Part shown: positions 10,147 through 17,550 of the stretch, in pieces
How the letters are laid out: each line of letters begins with the position of its first letter
Numbering within the stretch: the first letter of the stretch is position 1
Origin: Clostridium sp. CAG:253
GTDB taxonomy: Bacteria; Bacillota; Clostridia; Lachnospirales; Lachnospiraceae
Assembly (NCBI GenBank): GCA_000436755.1
Contig: FR887325.1
Location: forward strand, 84,436-116,861
Reading direction: 5' to 3'
DNA: 32,426 nucleotides
Position numbers and translations under genes: made by a program
The notes under the pieces: generated by a model
Database searches by the model: none
Told to the model about the DNA's origin: nothing
The model's input: the letters and a program-made list of their open reading frames with translations, nothing else

Positions 10147-10710
10147 ATGAATATAGGAATTTTAGCTTTACAGGGTGCTTTTATTGAACATGAAAAGGTA
10201 CTTGATAAGCTTGGTGTTGAATATACTGAACTTCGTCAGAAATCTGACCTTGATACCAGACTTGACGGTATAATTCTTCCCGGTGGCGAAAGCACTGTCC
10301 AGGGCAAACTTTTAAGAGAACTTGATATGTTTGACAATATAAAAGAACAAATTGAAGGCGGACTTCCTGTCCTTGCAACATGTGCGGGTATGATTCTTCT
10401 TGCAAAAGATATTGAGGACGACGCTACAAAACATCTCGCAACACTTCCTATCACGGTGAAAAGAAACGCTTATGGCAGACAGCTTGGAAGTTTTTATACA
10501 GAAAGTGATTATGAGGGACTTGGCGAAATTCCTATGACTTTCATAAGAGCACCTTATGTTGCCGAAGCAAAACCGGAAGTTGATGTAACGGCAGTAGTTA
10601 ATGATAATATCGTGGGAGTAGAATATAAAAATCAGATTGCCATCTCATTCCATCCGGAACTTGATGAAAGCACAAAAATCCATGAACGATTTTTAAAGAT
10701 GTGTCACTAG
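10147..10710 (+). CDS. pdxT: Pyridoxal 5'-phosphate synthase glutaminase subunit PdxT
   Basis: PdxT hydrolyses glutamine and channels ammonia to PdxS in the 24-subunit PLP synthase. It has 187 aa, typical for the family. It shows the class I glutaminase-type triad: Cys79 in VLATCAGMILL, His169 and Glu171 in ISFHPEL. The N-terminal GILALQGAFIEH and the GGESTV loop are also family hallmarks. AGAGG stands about 10 nt before the ATG. It is transcribed with pdxS, and the strong terminator at 10824-10866 could end the operon. Confidence 0.98.
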   Translation: MNIGILALQGAFIEHEKVLDKLGVEYTELRQKSDLDTRLDGIILPGGESTVQGKLLRELDMFDNIKEQIEGGLPVLATCAGMILLAKDIEDDATKHLATLPITVKRNAYGRQLGSFYTESDYEGLGEIPMTFIRAPYVAEAKPEVDVTAVVNDNIVGVEYKNQIAISFHPELDESTKIHERFLKMCH

Positions 10711-10748
10711 AAACAAAGCATGTTGTAACTGTTTCTGTTTTTTGTATA

Positions 10749-10777
10749 TTGCAAATACTTTTTGCATACCATATAAT
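10749..10777 (+). promoter_or_regulatory. Orphan promoter downstream of pdxT
   Basis: TTGCAA (10749-10754) is followed after exactly 17 bp by a perfect TATAAT (10772-10777). No coding region follows on this strand; the next plus-strand landmark is the terminator at 10824-10866. Confidence 0.6.
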
Positions 10778-10783
10778 GTCGTC

Positions 10784-10866
10784 AGACAAAAGATATCATA
10801 TATCCATGTCGGATAATACACGCAAACCCCGAAAGTGTGTGAGACTTTCGGGGTTTTCTATTCCTT
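10784..10866 (+). ncRNA. Putative small RNA of about 80 nt
   Basis: The transcript expected from the promoter at 10749-10777 would run from about 10784 to the U-rich tail of the terminator near 10866. It would contain a small hairpin (TATCC-atgtc-GGATA, 10801-10815), a single-stranded A-rich middle and the 13-bp terminator stem. There is no open reading frame with a ribosome site. It matches no RNA family I recognise, and it could instead be just the 3' UTR of pdxT. Confidence 0.4.
10824..10866 (+). terminator. Strong intrinsic terminator
   Basis: AAACCCCGAAAGT (10824-10836) pairs perfectly with ACTTTCGGGGTTT (10844-10856) around a 7-nt loop, followed by a T-rich stretch. There is no T-run in the other direction, so it acts on the plus strand (pdxST and/or the small RNA). 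An AT-rich dyad GAATAATT/AATTATTC lies just beyond it at 10871-10889. Confidence 0.9.
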
Positions 10867-10883
10867 TTTTGAATAATTTTTAA

Positions 10884-12161
10884 TTATTCCATCTTCGCTC
10901 TAAGTTCTTTAATCTTCTGCATAAATACCGGTTTATTTGCAAATGAAAAACTACGCTTGCTATAGTTGTAATTTATCACATCAAGCATATCGTCCTCCGT
11001 CCTTAATATGCAATCATTTATATCTATGTAAATCTTCTCTCCTGAAAGGTCATCTATATCAAAAATATTATCACATATTATAATTTCCTTTACATCGGCT
11101 TCTGCTCTTTCACACCAATTTATATCATATCCAAAATTTTGTGCAAGTAATCTTACTCTCTCTGCCATAACAGGATGATTATTTTCATTTATAAAAAAGC
11201 TCTGTGCACTCTCAAAAAGTTCTCTAAACGGCGTCTCATTAAAATCAAGTTCAAATATTCTGTTTTCGCCCGCTTTTCCTGTAATGCCATGAATTGCATC
11301 ATCATATGCAATCATTACGGTTTTTGCCCTGTTATATTCGCCGTTATGAAGCCCCTCATATACTATTTGGAACATTGAATTTAAGAATGTATCTGTCATT
11401 CTGTCAAGGTCTTTTTCAGGCGTATATTTCACGAAGAAATTTATCCAGTTTCTCCATGCATAATATGTAGGAAATGTATTAACTGTCTCCCTTTTTGCCC
11501 CCATTGCATGAAGTGCCTTTGACGTTCCTACTGATGCCACTTTCATTCCTGCCTTATTGCACAGATAACACCATTCTGTATCATCCCAATAAAGGAAATT
11601 CTCCTCCGGCATAAATCCGATTTTATCTATTGTACTTCTTCTTATCATGAGCGAGCATGCCGCTACGCTGTCTACATACAGATAATCAGGCATTGAACCG
11701 TCTTCATACATGTCAAGATGAGGTACATCCGTACAAAAATATTCAAAGTCAATCGTCTGTCCAAACTGCTGGATATAGTCAGGTGCTTCCAAATGATATA
11801 TTTTTGACGCTGCCATACCAACCTCGTCATGCTCTTCAAGAAATTTACAGAGATTTCCTATTGCATTCTCATCAAGCATTGCATCATTATCTACACACAT
11901 AAGATATTCATATCCCTCTTTATATGCAACACGAAGCCCTGTATTAAAACCACCTGAACCGCCAAGATTTTCTTTATTTACAATAAGCTTTACTTTATCA
12001 CCATATTTGTCTCTTATAGCATCCGGTGCACCATCTGTTGACGCATTATCAACAACATATAAATCATAATCCGTAAATTTATTTTCAAGAATGCACTGAA
12101 TACATTCAAGTACTTTGTCAACTTTATTAAAATTGCATATTACTATACCTATTTTCTTCAT
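10884..12161 (-). CDS. Family 2 glycosyltransferase
   Basis: This is a GT-A fold glycosyltransferase of the GT2 rhamnosyltransferase-like group and probably adds a sugar to a cell-surface polysaccharide; donor and acceptor are unknown. The N-terminal nucleotide-binding part begins MKKIGIVICNFNK and contains VVDNASTDGAPDAI. The metal-binding acidic motif is CVDNDAMLD, and the later acidic motif is YWDDTEWCYLCNKAGM. The last 130 or so residues form an unrecognised C-terminal extension. It has 425 aa and no membrane segments. The ATG follows GGAGG. It sits 27 bp downstream of the polymerase-like gene at 12189, so the two are probably cotranscribed. Confidence 0.88.
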   Translation of the reverse strand: MKKIGIVICNFNKVDKVLECIQCILENKFTDYDLYVVDNASTDGAPDAIRDKYGDKVKLIVNKENLGGSGGFNTGLRVAYKEGYEYLMCVDNDAMLDENAIGNLCKFLEEHDEVGMAASKIYHLEAPDYIQQFGQTIDFEYFCTDVPHLDMYEDGSMPDYLYVDSVAACSLMIRRSTIDKIGFMPEENFLYWDDTEWCYLCNKAGMKVASVGTSKALHAMGAKRETVNTFPTYYAWRNWINFFVKYTPEKDLDRMTDTFLNSMFQIVYEGLHNGEYNRAKTVMIAYDDAIHGITGKAGENRIFELDFNETPFRELFESAQSFFINENNHPVMAERVRLLAQNFGYDINWCERAEADVKEIIICDNIFDIDDLSGEKIYIDINDCILRTEDDMLDVINYNYSKRSFSFANKPVFMQKIKELRAKME

Positions 12162-12188
12162 TGCTTTCCTCCACTTCCATTTTTGTGT

Positions 12189-13523
12189 CTATTTTTTAAC
12201 AAGAACAAATAACCATTTTACAATTAAAACAATACCTGTAAGACTTAAAAAAGTATTTTTGTAAAATATATTATTTTTTATCGTAAATTTGCTCTGTTTT
12301 CTCTCTTTTTCTGATATGTAAATAAGAATACAGCTGCAATATCCCATAAAGAAAAAGTCTATGTCAAAAAATGCATGCAAAATTCCAATATATAATATAG
12401 CTTGATAACATTTGTTCCACATACGACTGCAATATATTAAATATATCGTCAAAAATATTAACATAAACAAGATTATTATTCCATATTTCACTCCAATATG
12501 CAAATAACTGTTATGAATAATATTGACCTTATAATTATGTGTACTCCATTTAATTAAATTATTTTTCCATCCATAACTTCCTGCACCTGTTAGTAAATTA
12601 TTTTTCAAAACATTTAATCCGTCCTGCATCTGCCAAATTCGTTCCTCAAATGTCTTTATTGCTCTGCCACTAACTATAATTTTAACCGATACAACGGTCA
12701 CACACACCAATATTATCCCTATAACTGTCATTATAACTTCTATATGCTTTATATGTTCAATAATTTTATCTAATATTTTCTCACAATTGTATGACACAAT
12801 AACAGCTATCATAAAAATGATTAAGTTAAAAAAATTTGCTTTTACCACAAAACTTATCCAATATATTATAACTGCTGCCAATAATGATATGAGCACAACC
12901 ATTATTTCCTTTAACCAGACTTTAACCGTGTATTTATTCCCAATCATACAATACACAAATGCCAAAATATAACTAATAATTCCACCAACAGAACATGTCA
13001 GGAATAAAAAAATATAATTTAAAATTTGAAATCTGTAATAAATCTCATTATTATTTTCTCTTAAATAAATAATAGTAAAAACCAAAACAATAGCTGTTGT
13101 ATTTGCATATTGAAATGTTCCCATAAAACGATTATTGCGTATAATCCCACCTATATCAATACCAATATAAGCCATCATACCAATAGCTTCCATTGCGATA
13201 ACTCCACAAAAAACTCCATCTTTCAATAAATCTTTGCGTTGTACAGATAAAAAATATATAATCAAAAAACACAAAATATATCCACTTAAAAATTTTCTTT
13301 CAATCATCAAATGATACAATATACAAAACACCGCTACCAAACCTAATCCAAAAGTAAACCTTATATCTCCGCAAAATTTCTTCCTGTCATTTAACATTAA
13401 AAAAGCTATACAACCGCCAATCAATAAATAGCTGTCCTCAAAAAATCCGCCTTGTATTATAATAAGTCCCATCACACAAAAAACAATCAGTTTCTCCCAA
13501 ACTAAATAATCACGACTTTTCAT
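12189..13523 (-). CDS. O-antigen ligase/polymerase-like membrane protein (Wzy_C type)
   Basis: This is a polytopic membrane protein of 444 aa with about ten to twelve hydrophobic segments. It carries the signature of the O-antigen ligase/polymerase family: a long extracytoplasmic loop containing LLTGAGSYGWKNN, then HNSYLHIGVKYGIIILF. The family links or polymerises oligosaccharide repeat units on the outer face of the membrane. Together with the following GT2 gene it suggests a surface-glycan function. The start codon is preceded by GGAG at about 7 nt. It is very AT-rich, like the secreted-protein and recombinase genes next to it, which fits an accessory segment. The exact substrate is unknown. 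Confidence 0.8.
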   Translation of the reverse strand: MKSRDYLVWEKLIVFCVMGLIIIQGGFFEDSYLLIGGCIAFLMLNDRKKFCGDIRFTFGLGLVAVFCILYHLMIERKFLSGYILCFLIIYFLSVQRKDLLKDGVFCGVIAMEAIGMMAYIGIDIGGIIRNNRFMGTFQYANTTAIVLVFTIIYLRENNNEIYYRFQILNYIFLFLTCSVGGIISYILAFVYCMIGNKYTVKVWLKEIMVVLISLLAAVIIYWISFVVKANFFNLIIFMIAVIVSYNCEKILDKIIEHIKHIEVIMTVIGIILVCVTVVSVKIIVSGRAIKTFEERIWQMQDGLNVLKNNLLTGAGSYGWKNNLIKWSTHNYKVNIIHNSYLHIGVKYGIIILFMLIFLTIYLIYCSRMWNKCYQAILYIGILHAFFDIDFFFMGYCSCILIYISEKERKQSKFTIKNNIFYKNTFLSLTGIVLIVKWLFVLVKK

Positions 13524-13535
13524 CTTTTTTCTCCA

Positions 13536-13581
13536 TCAAAAATAAACCATCTGAATAACTACTGTTTAGACAGATGGTTTA
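13536..13581 (-). terminator. Terminator after the secreted WG-repeat protein gene
   Basis: An 11-bp perfect stem (TAAACCATCTG at 13543-13553 with CAGATGGTTTA at 13571-13581) is followed on the minus strand by five T residues. It lies 22 bp after the stop of the upstream gene and just before the RBS of the polymerase-like gene, so it would partly separate the two. Confidence 0.6.
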
Positions 13582-13603
13582 CTTCACTTTTTTGTATTGT
13601 TAT

Positions 13604-16315
13604 TTATTTTACAACTACTTTTGTTGTTGCTGTTTTATCCCCTATTTTTACTGTAATATTAGCTGTTCCTTTTTTTACAGCTTTAATCCCTACAGTAACT
13701 TTTCCATTTGAAAGCTTCCTATTCACTATCTTTACTATAGATTTTTTAGAGGAACTTATCTTAACATTCTCAGTCAATGACTTCTTATTATCTTGTGCTG
13801 TATAATTGTATGTAAGACTCGACTTTTTGCCTTTTTTTACATTTACCTTTTTGGTTTTGGCTTTCAGTTTACTTACTTTATTTTCAGTTGTTTCTGTAGG
13901 TTGATTGGTATTTGTAGGCGACTTAACTTTCTTTTTTATCACTACAAGCTTATTATTAAAATCATCTATATAAATATAACCATCGCCGCTATACAACTGT
14001 TCTCCTGTTGTCGAATCAATTATAACACGCTCTGTAGTTTTTTTATTGGATTTATAAATTGACATCACATAATAATTATCAATTTTTGTAAAATCCGTGA
14101 GAGATGCCTCATCATCTACTTCGTAAATAACCTTACCTATGTTTTTATCGACTATAACTAATTTTATAGTATATCCTTCGTCAAACCTTCCTCCCATATT
14201 TCTATAACTCCCAACACATATTTTATACAATCCATCAACTTCCTTATAATATCCATTCTCATCTTCTTTACTACTATCATAGATTTCGCCCACATCTGCA
14301 TACTCCCCAACAGAATTTAATGAACTATCATATAATTTTCTTCCTCCATTCTCTTTATAATTATATAAATATTTCCCATATACAACAAATTTTTCTCGAT
14401 ATTCTTTTTTTGAAGCATCAATATATTTTTTTCCTGATAAATCAAGCACACCATAGTAATCTTCATCATTTTTATATTGTATATATACATTATCATCAAG
14501 CATAAATAAGTTGACTATTTCATCATCTCCATCAAAATCCAAAGTGTATACTTTTGTTTCAAATGTTTTCTTATCAATACTTAAAATCTTTTCTCCATCT
14601 GATGGTCTTGATGGATATATGTATAATTTGTCACCCAAATCTGCAATACCATCCTGAGTAATCTTTGATACTCCTAGATTTTCGTATGAAACTTTGTATT
14701 GTTTATTTTCTCCCAAATAATACATTTCTCCATCATTCTGATTTTTTACTAAAATCCCGTCTTCAACTTCACTTATCCAAGAACTCTTTAACTCGTCTAT
14801 GCCAATATCAAATTTTCCACAGTATTTCCACTCTATATTTCCATCATACTTTTCTTTTTCATACCATTTTAAATTTTCATACTCTTCTTTACTCAAACCA
14901 CATTGATACATCTCCACTCCACTGCCATTTGCAATAAAATAATATCTTCCGTATTTATAATCGTATGAATAAACTTTTTTATCCTTATATACAAAAATTC
15001 TATTATCAGTAGTTTCAACTATATTACCATGGTCATAATGAAAATAATGTCCATTTTTCAAATTACTTTTCAACTTAAATAATTCTTCAACATTATCATT
15101 ATCTTTATTTAAATAACAAAAATAATCATCGTCATTTAATAAATATCTGCTTTCTCTTTCATTCCATGTATATATTTTTTTTTCGTCATCCCCATTCTCA
15201 GCTGCAACATTTAAAAAGCTTCTGCCCGATAATAAACATCGTCCATCCGGGTTATATATATATGAATATACCATTTGCTCAGTCCAGGTGTCACCATAAT
15301 AATCATCATGCTTATATTCTCCAGTAATAATATTCCAGTAATATTTTATTTTTCCACCAGAAGACTTATAATAACTTTTTGACTCAACATTACTGAGTAC
15401 AACATTGTTTGACTTATAAAATTCCTCTACATGTTTTTTCCCATCCTCACAAGCTTTATCTAGCCACTTACTACAAGCTTCGTTATATTCAGTCTTTGAA
15501 ATATTATTTTCATTGTCCTCATCATCATTTTGATTTTTTTTATACTCAGCATTGGACATTTCTTTTACTAATTTTCCATCATATGAATAATAACTCCATT
15601 TAGTGTTATTTTCTCCACTCTTAGGAACAAACCTACATAAAATACACTTCTGTCCGTTATACTCTCTAAAATAAAAATAATATATGTCATCTTCACTTGC
15701 TTTTTTCTTAGTCAGAATAATTTTCCCATTTAATATCGCATTTGAACTTCCGTTACTACCAATTGCTACTACAAGCATATTTCCATCATTCTTGCTTATT
15801 GACTCAATACTTTTATACTTACATGGAACAATCTGTTTTCCATCCGTATACGAAATCAATCCAACCAATGATTTTCCGTCAACCTTTTTCGTAACCTGAA
15901 TAGCATTATCCCCTGACCATATATACGAATACGTTAATCCTATGATTATTTCACCTTTTTCCGATATAATACCGTATTTTTTCTCTTTTCCGACTTTTTT
16001 GCTGACAATATATGCCGTCTGTCCGTTTAATTTTTCTTTCAAAGAAGCTATCTCATCATAATCTGTTTTCTTGACTAACTTATAATCACTATCCATTATT
16101 GCAACTTTTCCATCCTTATATCCATACAGATAACTTTTAGTTTCATCATCTGATTTTTTGCAATCAAAATACACCTCATCCAAAGGCGTCTCTTGATTTT
16201 TTACAATTTCCCATGCCGTCTCAGCCGCTTTACAAACAACCTGCGGTGCCATTGTTGTTAACATTGCGGCTACTAAAACCGCTGCAATAACACTTTTTAA
16301 TCTCCTTTTCACCAT
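13604..16315 (-). CDS. Large secreted WG-repeat protein with C-terminal Ig-like domain
   Basis: This is a 903-aa exported protein of unknown function. A signal peptide is clear (MVKRRLKSVIAAVLVAAM, cleavage probably near VCKA). Residues about 50-200 hold several WG/KWG-like beta repeats (for example KKYGIISEKGEIIIGLTY and LVGLISYTDGKQIVP). A long Tyr-, Asp- and Lys-rich middle part has further repeat-like units (YDYKYGRYYF, YGVLDLSGKKYID). The last 90 residues, after a Thr/Asn/Pro linker, look like a bacterial Ig-like (Big) domain ending in GDKTATTKVVVK. No sortase motif is visible. The frame is open to 16456, but ATG 16315 has a perfect AAAGGAGG 8 nt upstream and begins the signal peptide. 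Its promoter lies in the putative invertible element at 16343-16528. Confidence 0.85.
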   Translation of the reverse strand: MVKRRLKSVIAAVLVAAMLTTMAPQVVCKAAETAWEIVKNQETPLDEVYFDCKKSDDETKSYLYGYKDGKVAIMDSDYKLVKKTDYDEIASLKEKLNGQTAYIVSKKVGKEKKYGIISEKGEIIIGLTYSYIWSGDNAIQVTKKVDGKSLVGLISYTDGKQIVPCKYKSIESISKNDGNMLVVAIGSNGSSNAILNGKIILTKKKASEDDIYYFYFREYNGQKCILCRFVPKSGENNTKWSYYSYDGKLVKEMSNAEYKKNQNDDEDNENNISKTEYNEACSKWLDKACEDGKKHVEEFYKSNNVVLSNVESKSYYKSSGGKIKYYWNIITGEYKHDDYYGDTWTEQMVYSYIYNPDGRCLLSGRSFLNVAAENGDDEKKIYTWNERESRYLLNDDDYFCYLNKDNDNVEELFKLKSNLKNGHYFHYDHGNIVETTDNRIFVYKDKKVYSYDYKYGRYYFIANGSGVEMYQCGLSKEEYENLKWYEKEKYDGNIEWKYCGKFDIGIDELKSSWISEVEDGILVKNQNDGEMYYLGENKQYKVSYENLGVSKITQDGIADLGDKLYIYPSRPSDGEKILSIDKKTFETKVYTLDFDGDDEIVNLFMLDDNVYIQYKNDEDYYGVLDLSGKKYIDASKKEYREKFVVYGKYLYNYKENGGRKLYDSSLNSVGEYADVGEIYDSSKEDENGYYKEVDGLYKICVGSYRNMGGRFDEGYTIKLVIVDKNIGKVIYEVDDEASLTDFTKIDNYYVMSIYKSNKKTTERVIIDSTTGEQLYSGDGYIYIDDFNNKLVVIKKKVKSPTNTNQPTETTENKVSKLKAKTKKVNVKKGKKSSLTYNYTAQDNKKSLTENVKISSSKKSIVKIVNRKLSNGKVTVGIKAVKKGTANITVKIGDKTATTKVVVK

Positions 16316-16342
16316 ATACTTTTCCTCCTTTGTCCTTTCTAC

Positions 16343-16360
16343 AACATAATTATTATTATG
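16343..16360 (+). repeat. Left inverted repeat of the putative invertible element
   Basis: An 18-bp exact match, in inverse orientation, to 16511-16528. The dyad here extends to a 9-bp stem (CAACATAAT/ATTATGTTG) over 16342-16363. It would lie in the 5' untranslated region of the secreted-protein mRNA. Confidence 0.85.
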
Positions 16361-16412
16361 TTGCAACACCGAATAAAAACCGTTATATGGCGGATTTTTC
16401 GAGTATCGGCTA

Positions 16413-16441
16413 TTGTTTTTTGTATATGGCATTGATATAAT
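16413..16441 (+). promoter_or_regulatory. Strong promoter inside the invertible element, now pointing away from the secreted gene
   Basis: TTGTTT (16413-16418) is followed after 17 bp by TATAAT (16436-16441), with TGA directly before the -10, giving a perfect extended -10. In the present orientation it reads rightward, antisense into the recombinase gene. After inversion it would read toward the secreted-protein gene with a leader of roughly 110 nt. A weaker TTGCAA-17-TATATG at 16361-16389 points the same way. Confidence 0.55.
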
Positions 16442-16479
16442 AATACTGTTCAACATTGCACATTCCTATTGAATGTAGC

Positions 16480-16509
16480 ATTATATGTAAAAATATTCTA
16501 ACATGCTAA
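16480..16509 (-). promoter_or_regulatory. Weaker promoter candidate facing the secreted-protein gene
   Basis: On the minus strand TTAGCA (16509-16504) is followed after 18 bp by TATAAT (16485-16480). It would transcribe the secreted-protein gene in the present orientation with a leader of about 158 nt. The -35 is poor and there is no extended -10. Confidence 0.35.
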
Positions 16510-16510
16510 G

Positions 16511-16528
16511 CATAATAATAATTATGTT
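16511..16528 (-). repeat. Right inverted repeat of the putative invertible element
   Basis: The inverse copy of 16343-16360. It ends one base before the TGA stop of the recombinase, so inversion would leave the recombinase coding sequence intact. An 11-base palindrome ATGCT-A-AGCAT (16503-16513) overlaps its inner edge. Confidence 0.85.
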
Positions 16529-16529
16529 C

Positions 16530-17387
16530 TCAACTTTTCACCAGCAAATCCATTTCTTCAAGCTGTTTTTTATATTGCTCACACGATTCTTTTAAATATA
16601 TTCTTGTTGTTTCTATATCACTGTGCCCTAATATATTTGCAAGTTTTACCACGTCCTTATACATAGAATAAAATGTTCTCGCAAACAGATGTCGCAGATT
16701 ATGTGGAAAAACTTTTTCCTTACTTACATCTGCTATATCACACAATTTTTTCATTTCACGCCATATCCATGTCCTGTCTACAACATTCCCGTTACACGAT
16801 TTAAATACCGCTCCGCTTTTTATATTATTTTTCCTTATATAATCCAACAACCTAACTTGAAGATTTCTCGGTATTAACACTTTTCTCTCTTTACTCTTGT
16901 TATATATGACCATCACACCTTTTTTTACAACATTGACTGTCAACGCCGAAATTTCGCTTACCCTTATACCCGTTGCACATATAGTCTGAATTATCATTGC
17001 AATCTTGTACTTTCCGCTATTTATGGCTGCTTTCACCAGACTTCTATACTCATTTTTGTTTATTTCTTTGTCTGACGGCACAAATATTTCTTTCTGCACC
17101 TTATAAGTTTTAATCTTTAAATCAAACCATCCAACATATTCAAAAAAACGATTTGCCGCAACAATATACGAATTTATACTGCTTGTCTTATATTTCCTCT
17201 CATCTTTTAAATGTTCCTTAAACTTTATCAATAACATTTTGTCTATTTTTCTTCCATGTGCATATTCTTTTAATTTTTTCAAATCCCGCATATATTTTTC
17301 TATTGTCGCATTGCTTTTTTCCTGCTCCAACAAATATCTTTTATAATTATCCATAATCTTTTCTGAAATAATTTTTTCCTTATACAT
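16530..17387 (-). CDS. Tyrosine recombinase (integrase family), probable promoter invertase
   Basis: This is a site-specific tyrosine recombinase of 285 aa, the short Xer-like size. The N-terminal SAM-like DNA-binding domain spans about residues 13-85. The catalytic domain contains all expected active-site residues: Arg142 in TGIRVSE, Lys169 in KERKVLIP, His229 and Arg232 in PHNLRHLFAR, His255 in LGHSDIETT and the nucleophile Tyr264 in RIYL. The ATG at 17387 has GAGG 6 nt upstream; an in-frame GTG at 17399 lies within that RBS. No other phage, integrative-element or transposon genes are nearby. The gene ends 1 bp from an inverted repeat bounding a promoter-containing segment, so a dedicated DNA invertase is the best inference. 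A housekeeping XerC/D role is less likely. Confidence 0.9.
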   Translation of the reverse strand: MYKEKIISEKIMDNYKRYLLEQEKSNATIEKYMRDLKKLKEYAHGRKIDKMLLIKFKEHLKDERKYKTSSINSYIVAANRFFEYVGWFDLKIKTYKVQKEIFVPSDKEINKNEYRSLVKAAINSGKYKIAMIIQTICATGIRVSEISALTVNVVKKGVMVIYNKSKERKVLIPRNLQVRLLDYIRKNNIKSGAVFKSCNGNVVDRTWIWREMKKLCDIADVSKEKVFPHNLRHLFARTFYSMYKDVVKLANILGHSDIETTRIYLKESCEQYKKQLEEMDLLVKS

Positions 17388-17456
17388 TTTAATCCTCACT
17401 TTTCTATATATAACTTTGTTTTATAGTTAATCTGCCTGTTTTTCCTGAAAATATGC

Positions 17457-17488
17457 AAAAAAAAGAAGCTAAATATAAATTTAACTTC
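17457..17488 (-). terminator. Intrinsic terminator of thiW-thiM
   Basis: On the minus strand GAAGTTAAAT (17488-17479), a TTAT loop and ATTTAGCTTC (17474-17465) form a 10-bp stem with one G-U pair, followed directly by eight T residues (17464-17457). It lies about 60 bp after the thiM stop and isolates thiM from the recombinase gene. Confidence 0.85.
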
Positions 17489-17550
17489 CAAAAAATATAT
17501 TTAATTTTTCAAACGATTTATCTTTCCTCCATTTATACAATTCCACTTAC

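Larger units (their letters stand above)
16343..16528. other. Putative invertible promoter element (phase-variation switch)
   Basis: The exact 18-mer AACATAATTATTATTATG occurs at 16343-16360 on plus and at 16528-16511 on minus, enclosing 150 bp without a gene. Each arm is itself a near dyad (CATAAT-TATT-ATTATG), as expected of a tyrosine-recombinase core site, while the asymmetric centre gives the sites opposite orientations. The segment lies between the stop of an intact tyrosine recombinase (16530-16532) and the RBS of a large secreted-protein gene. It holds promoter-like sequences on both strands plus a central dyad (ACATTC/GAATGT, 16460-16476). Inversion by the neighbouring recombinase is inferred, not demonstrated. 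Confidence 0.65.

Noticed and set aside
14067..14079. Third copy of the recombination site (CATAATAATTATC) inside the secreted-protein gene
   Set aside because: It matches only part of the 18-mer, lacks the dyad, and lies in coding sequence of low complexity; likely chance.
16530..17387. Recombinase as the integrase of a prophage or integrative element
   Set aside because: No phage, conjugation or excisionase genes, tRNA or direct-repeat att sites are seen; the adjacent inverted repeats fit a promoter invertase better.
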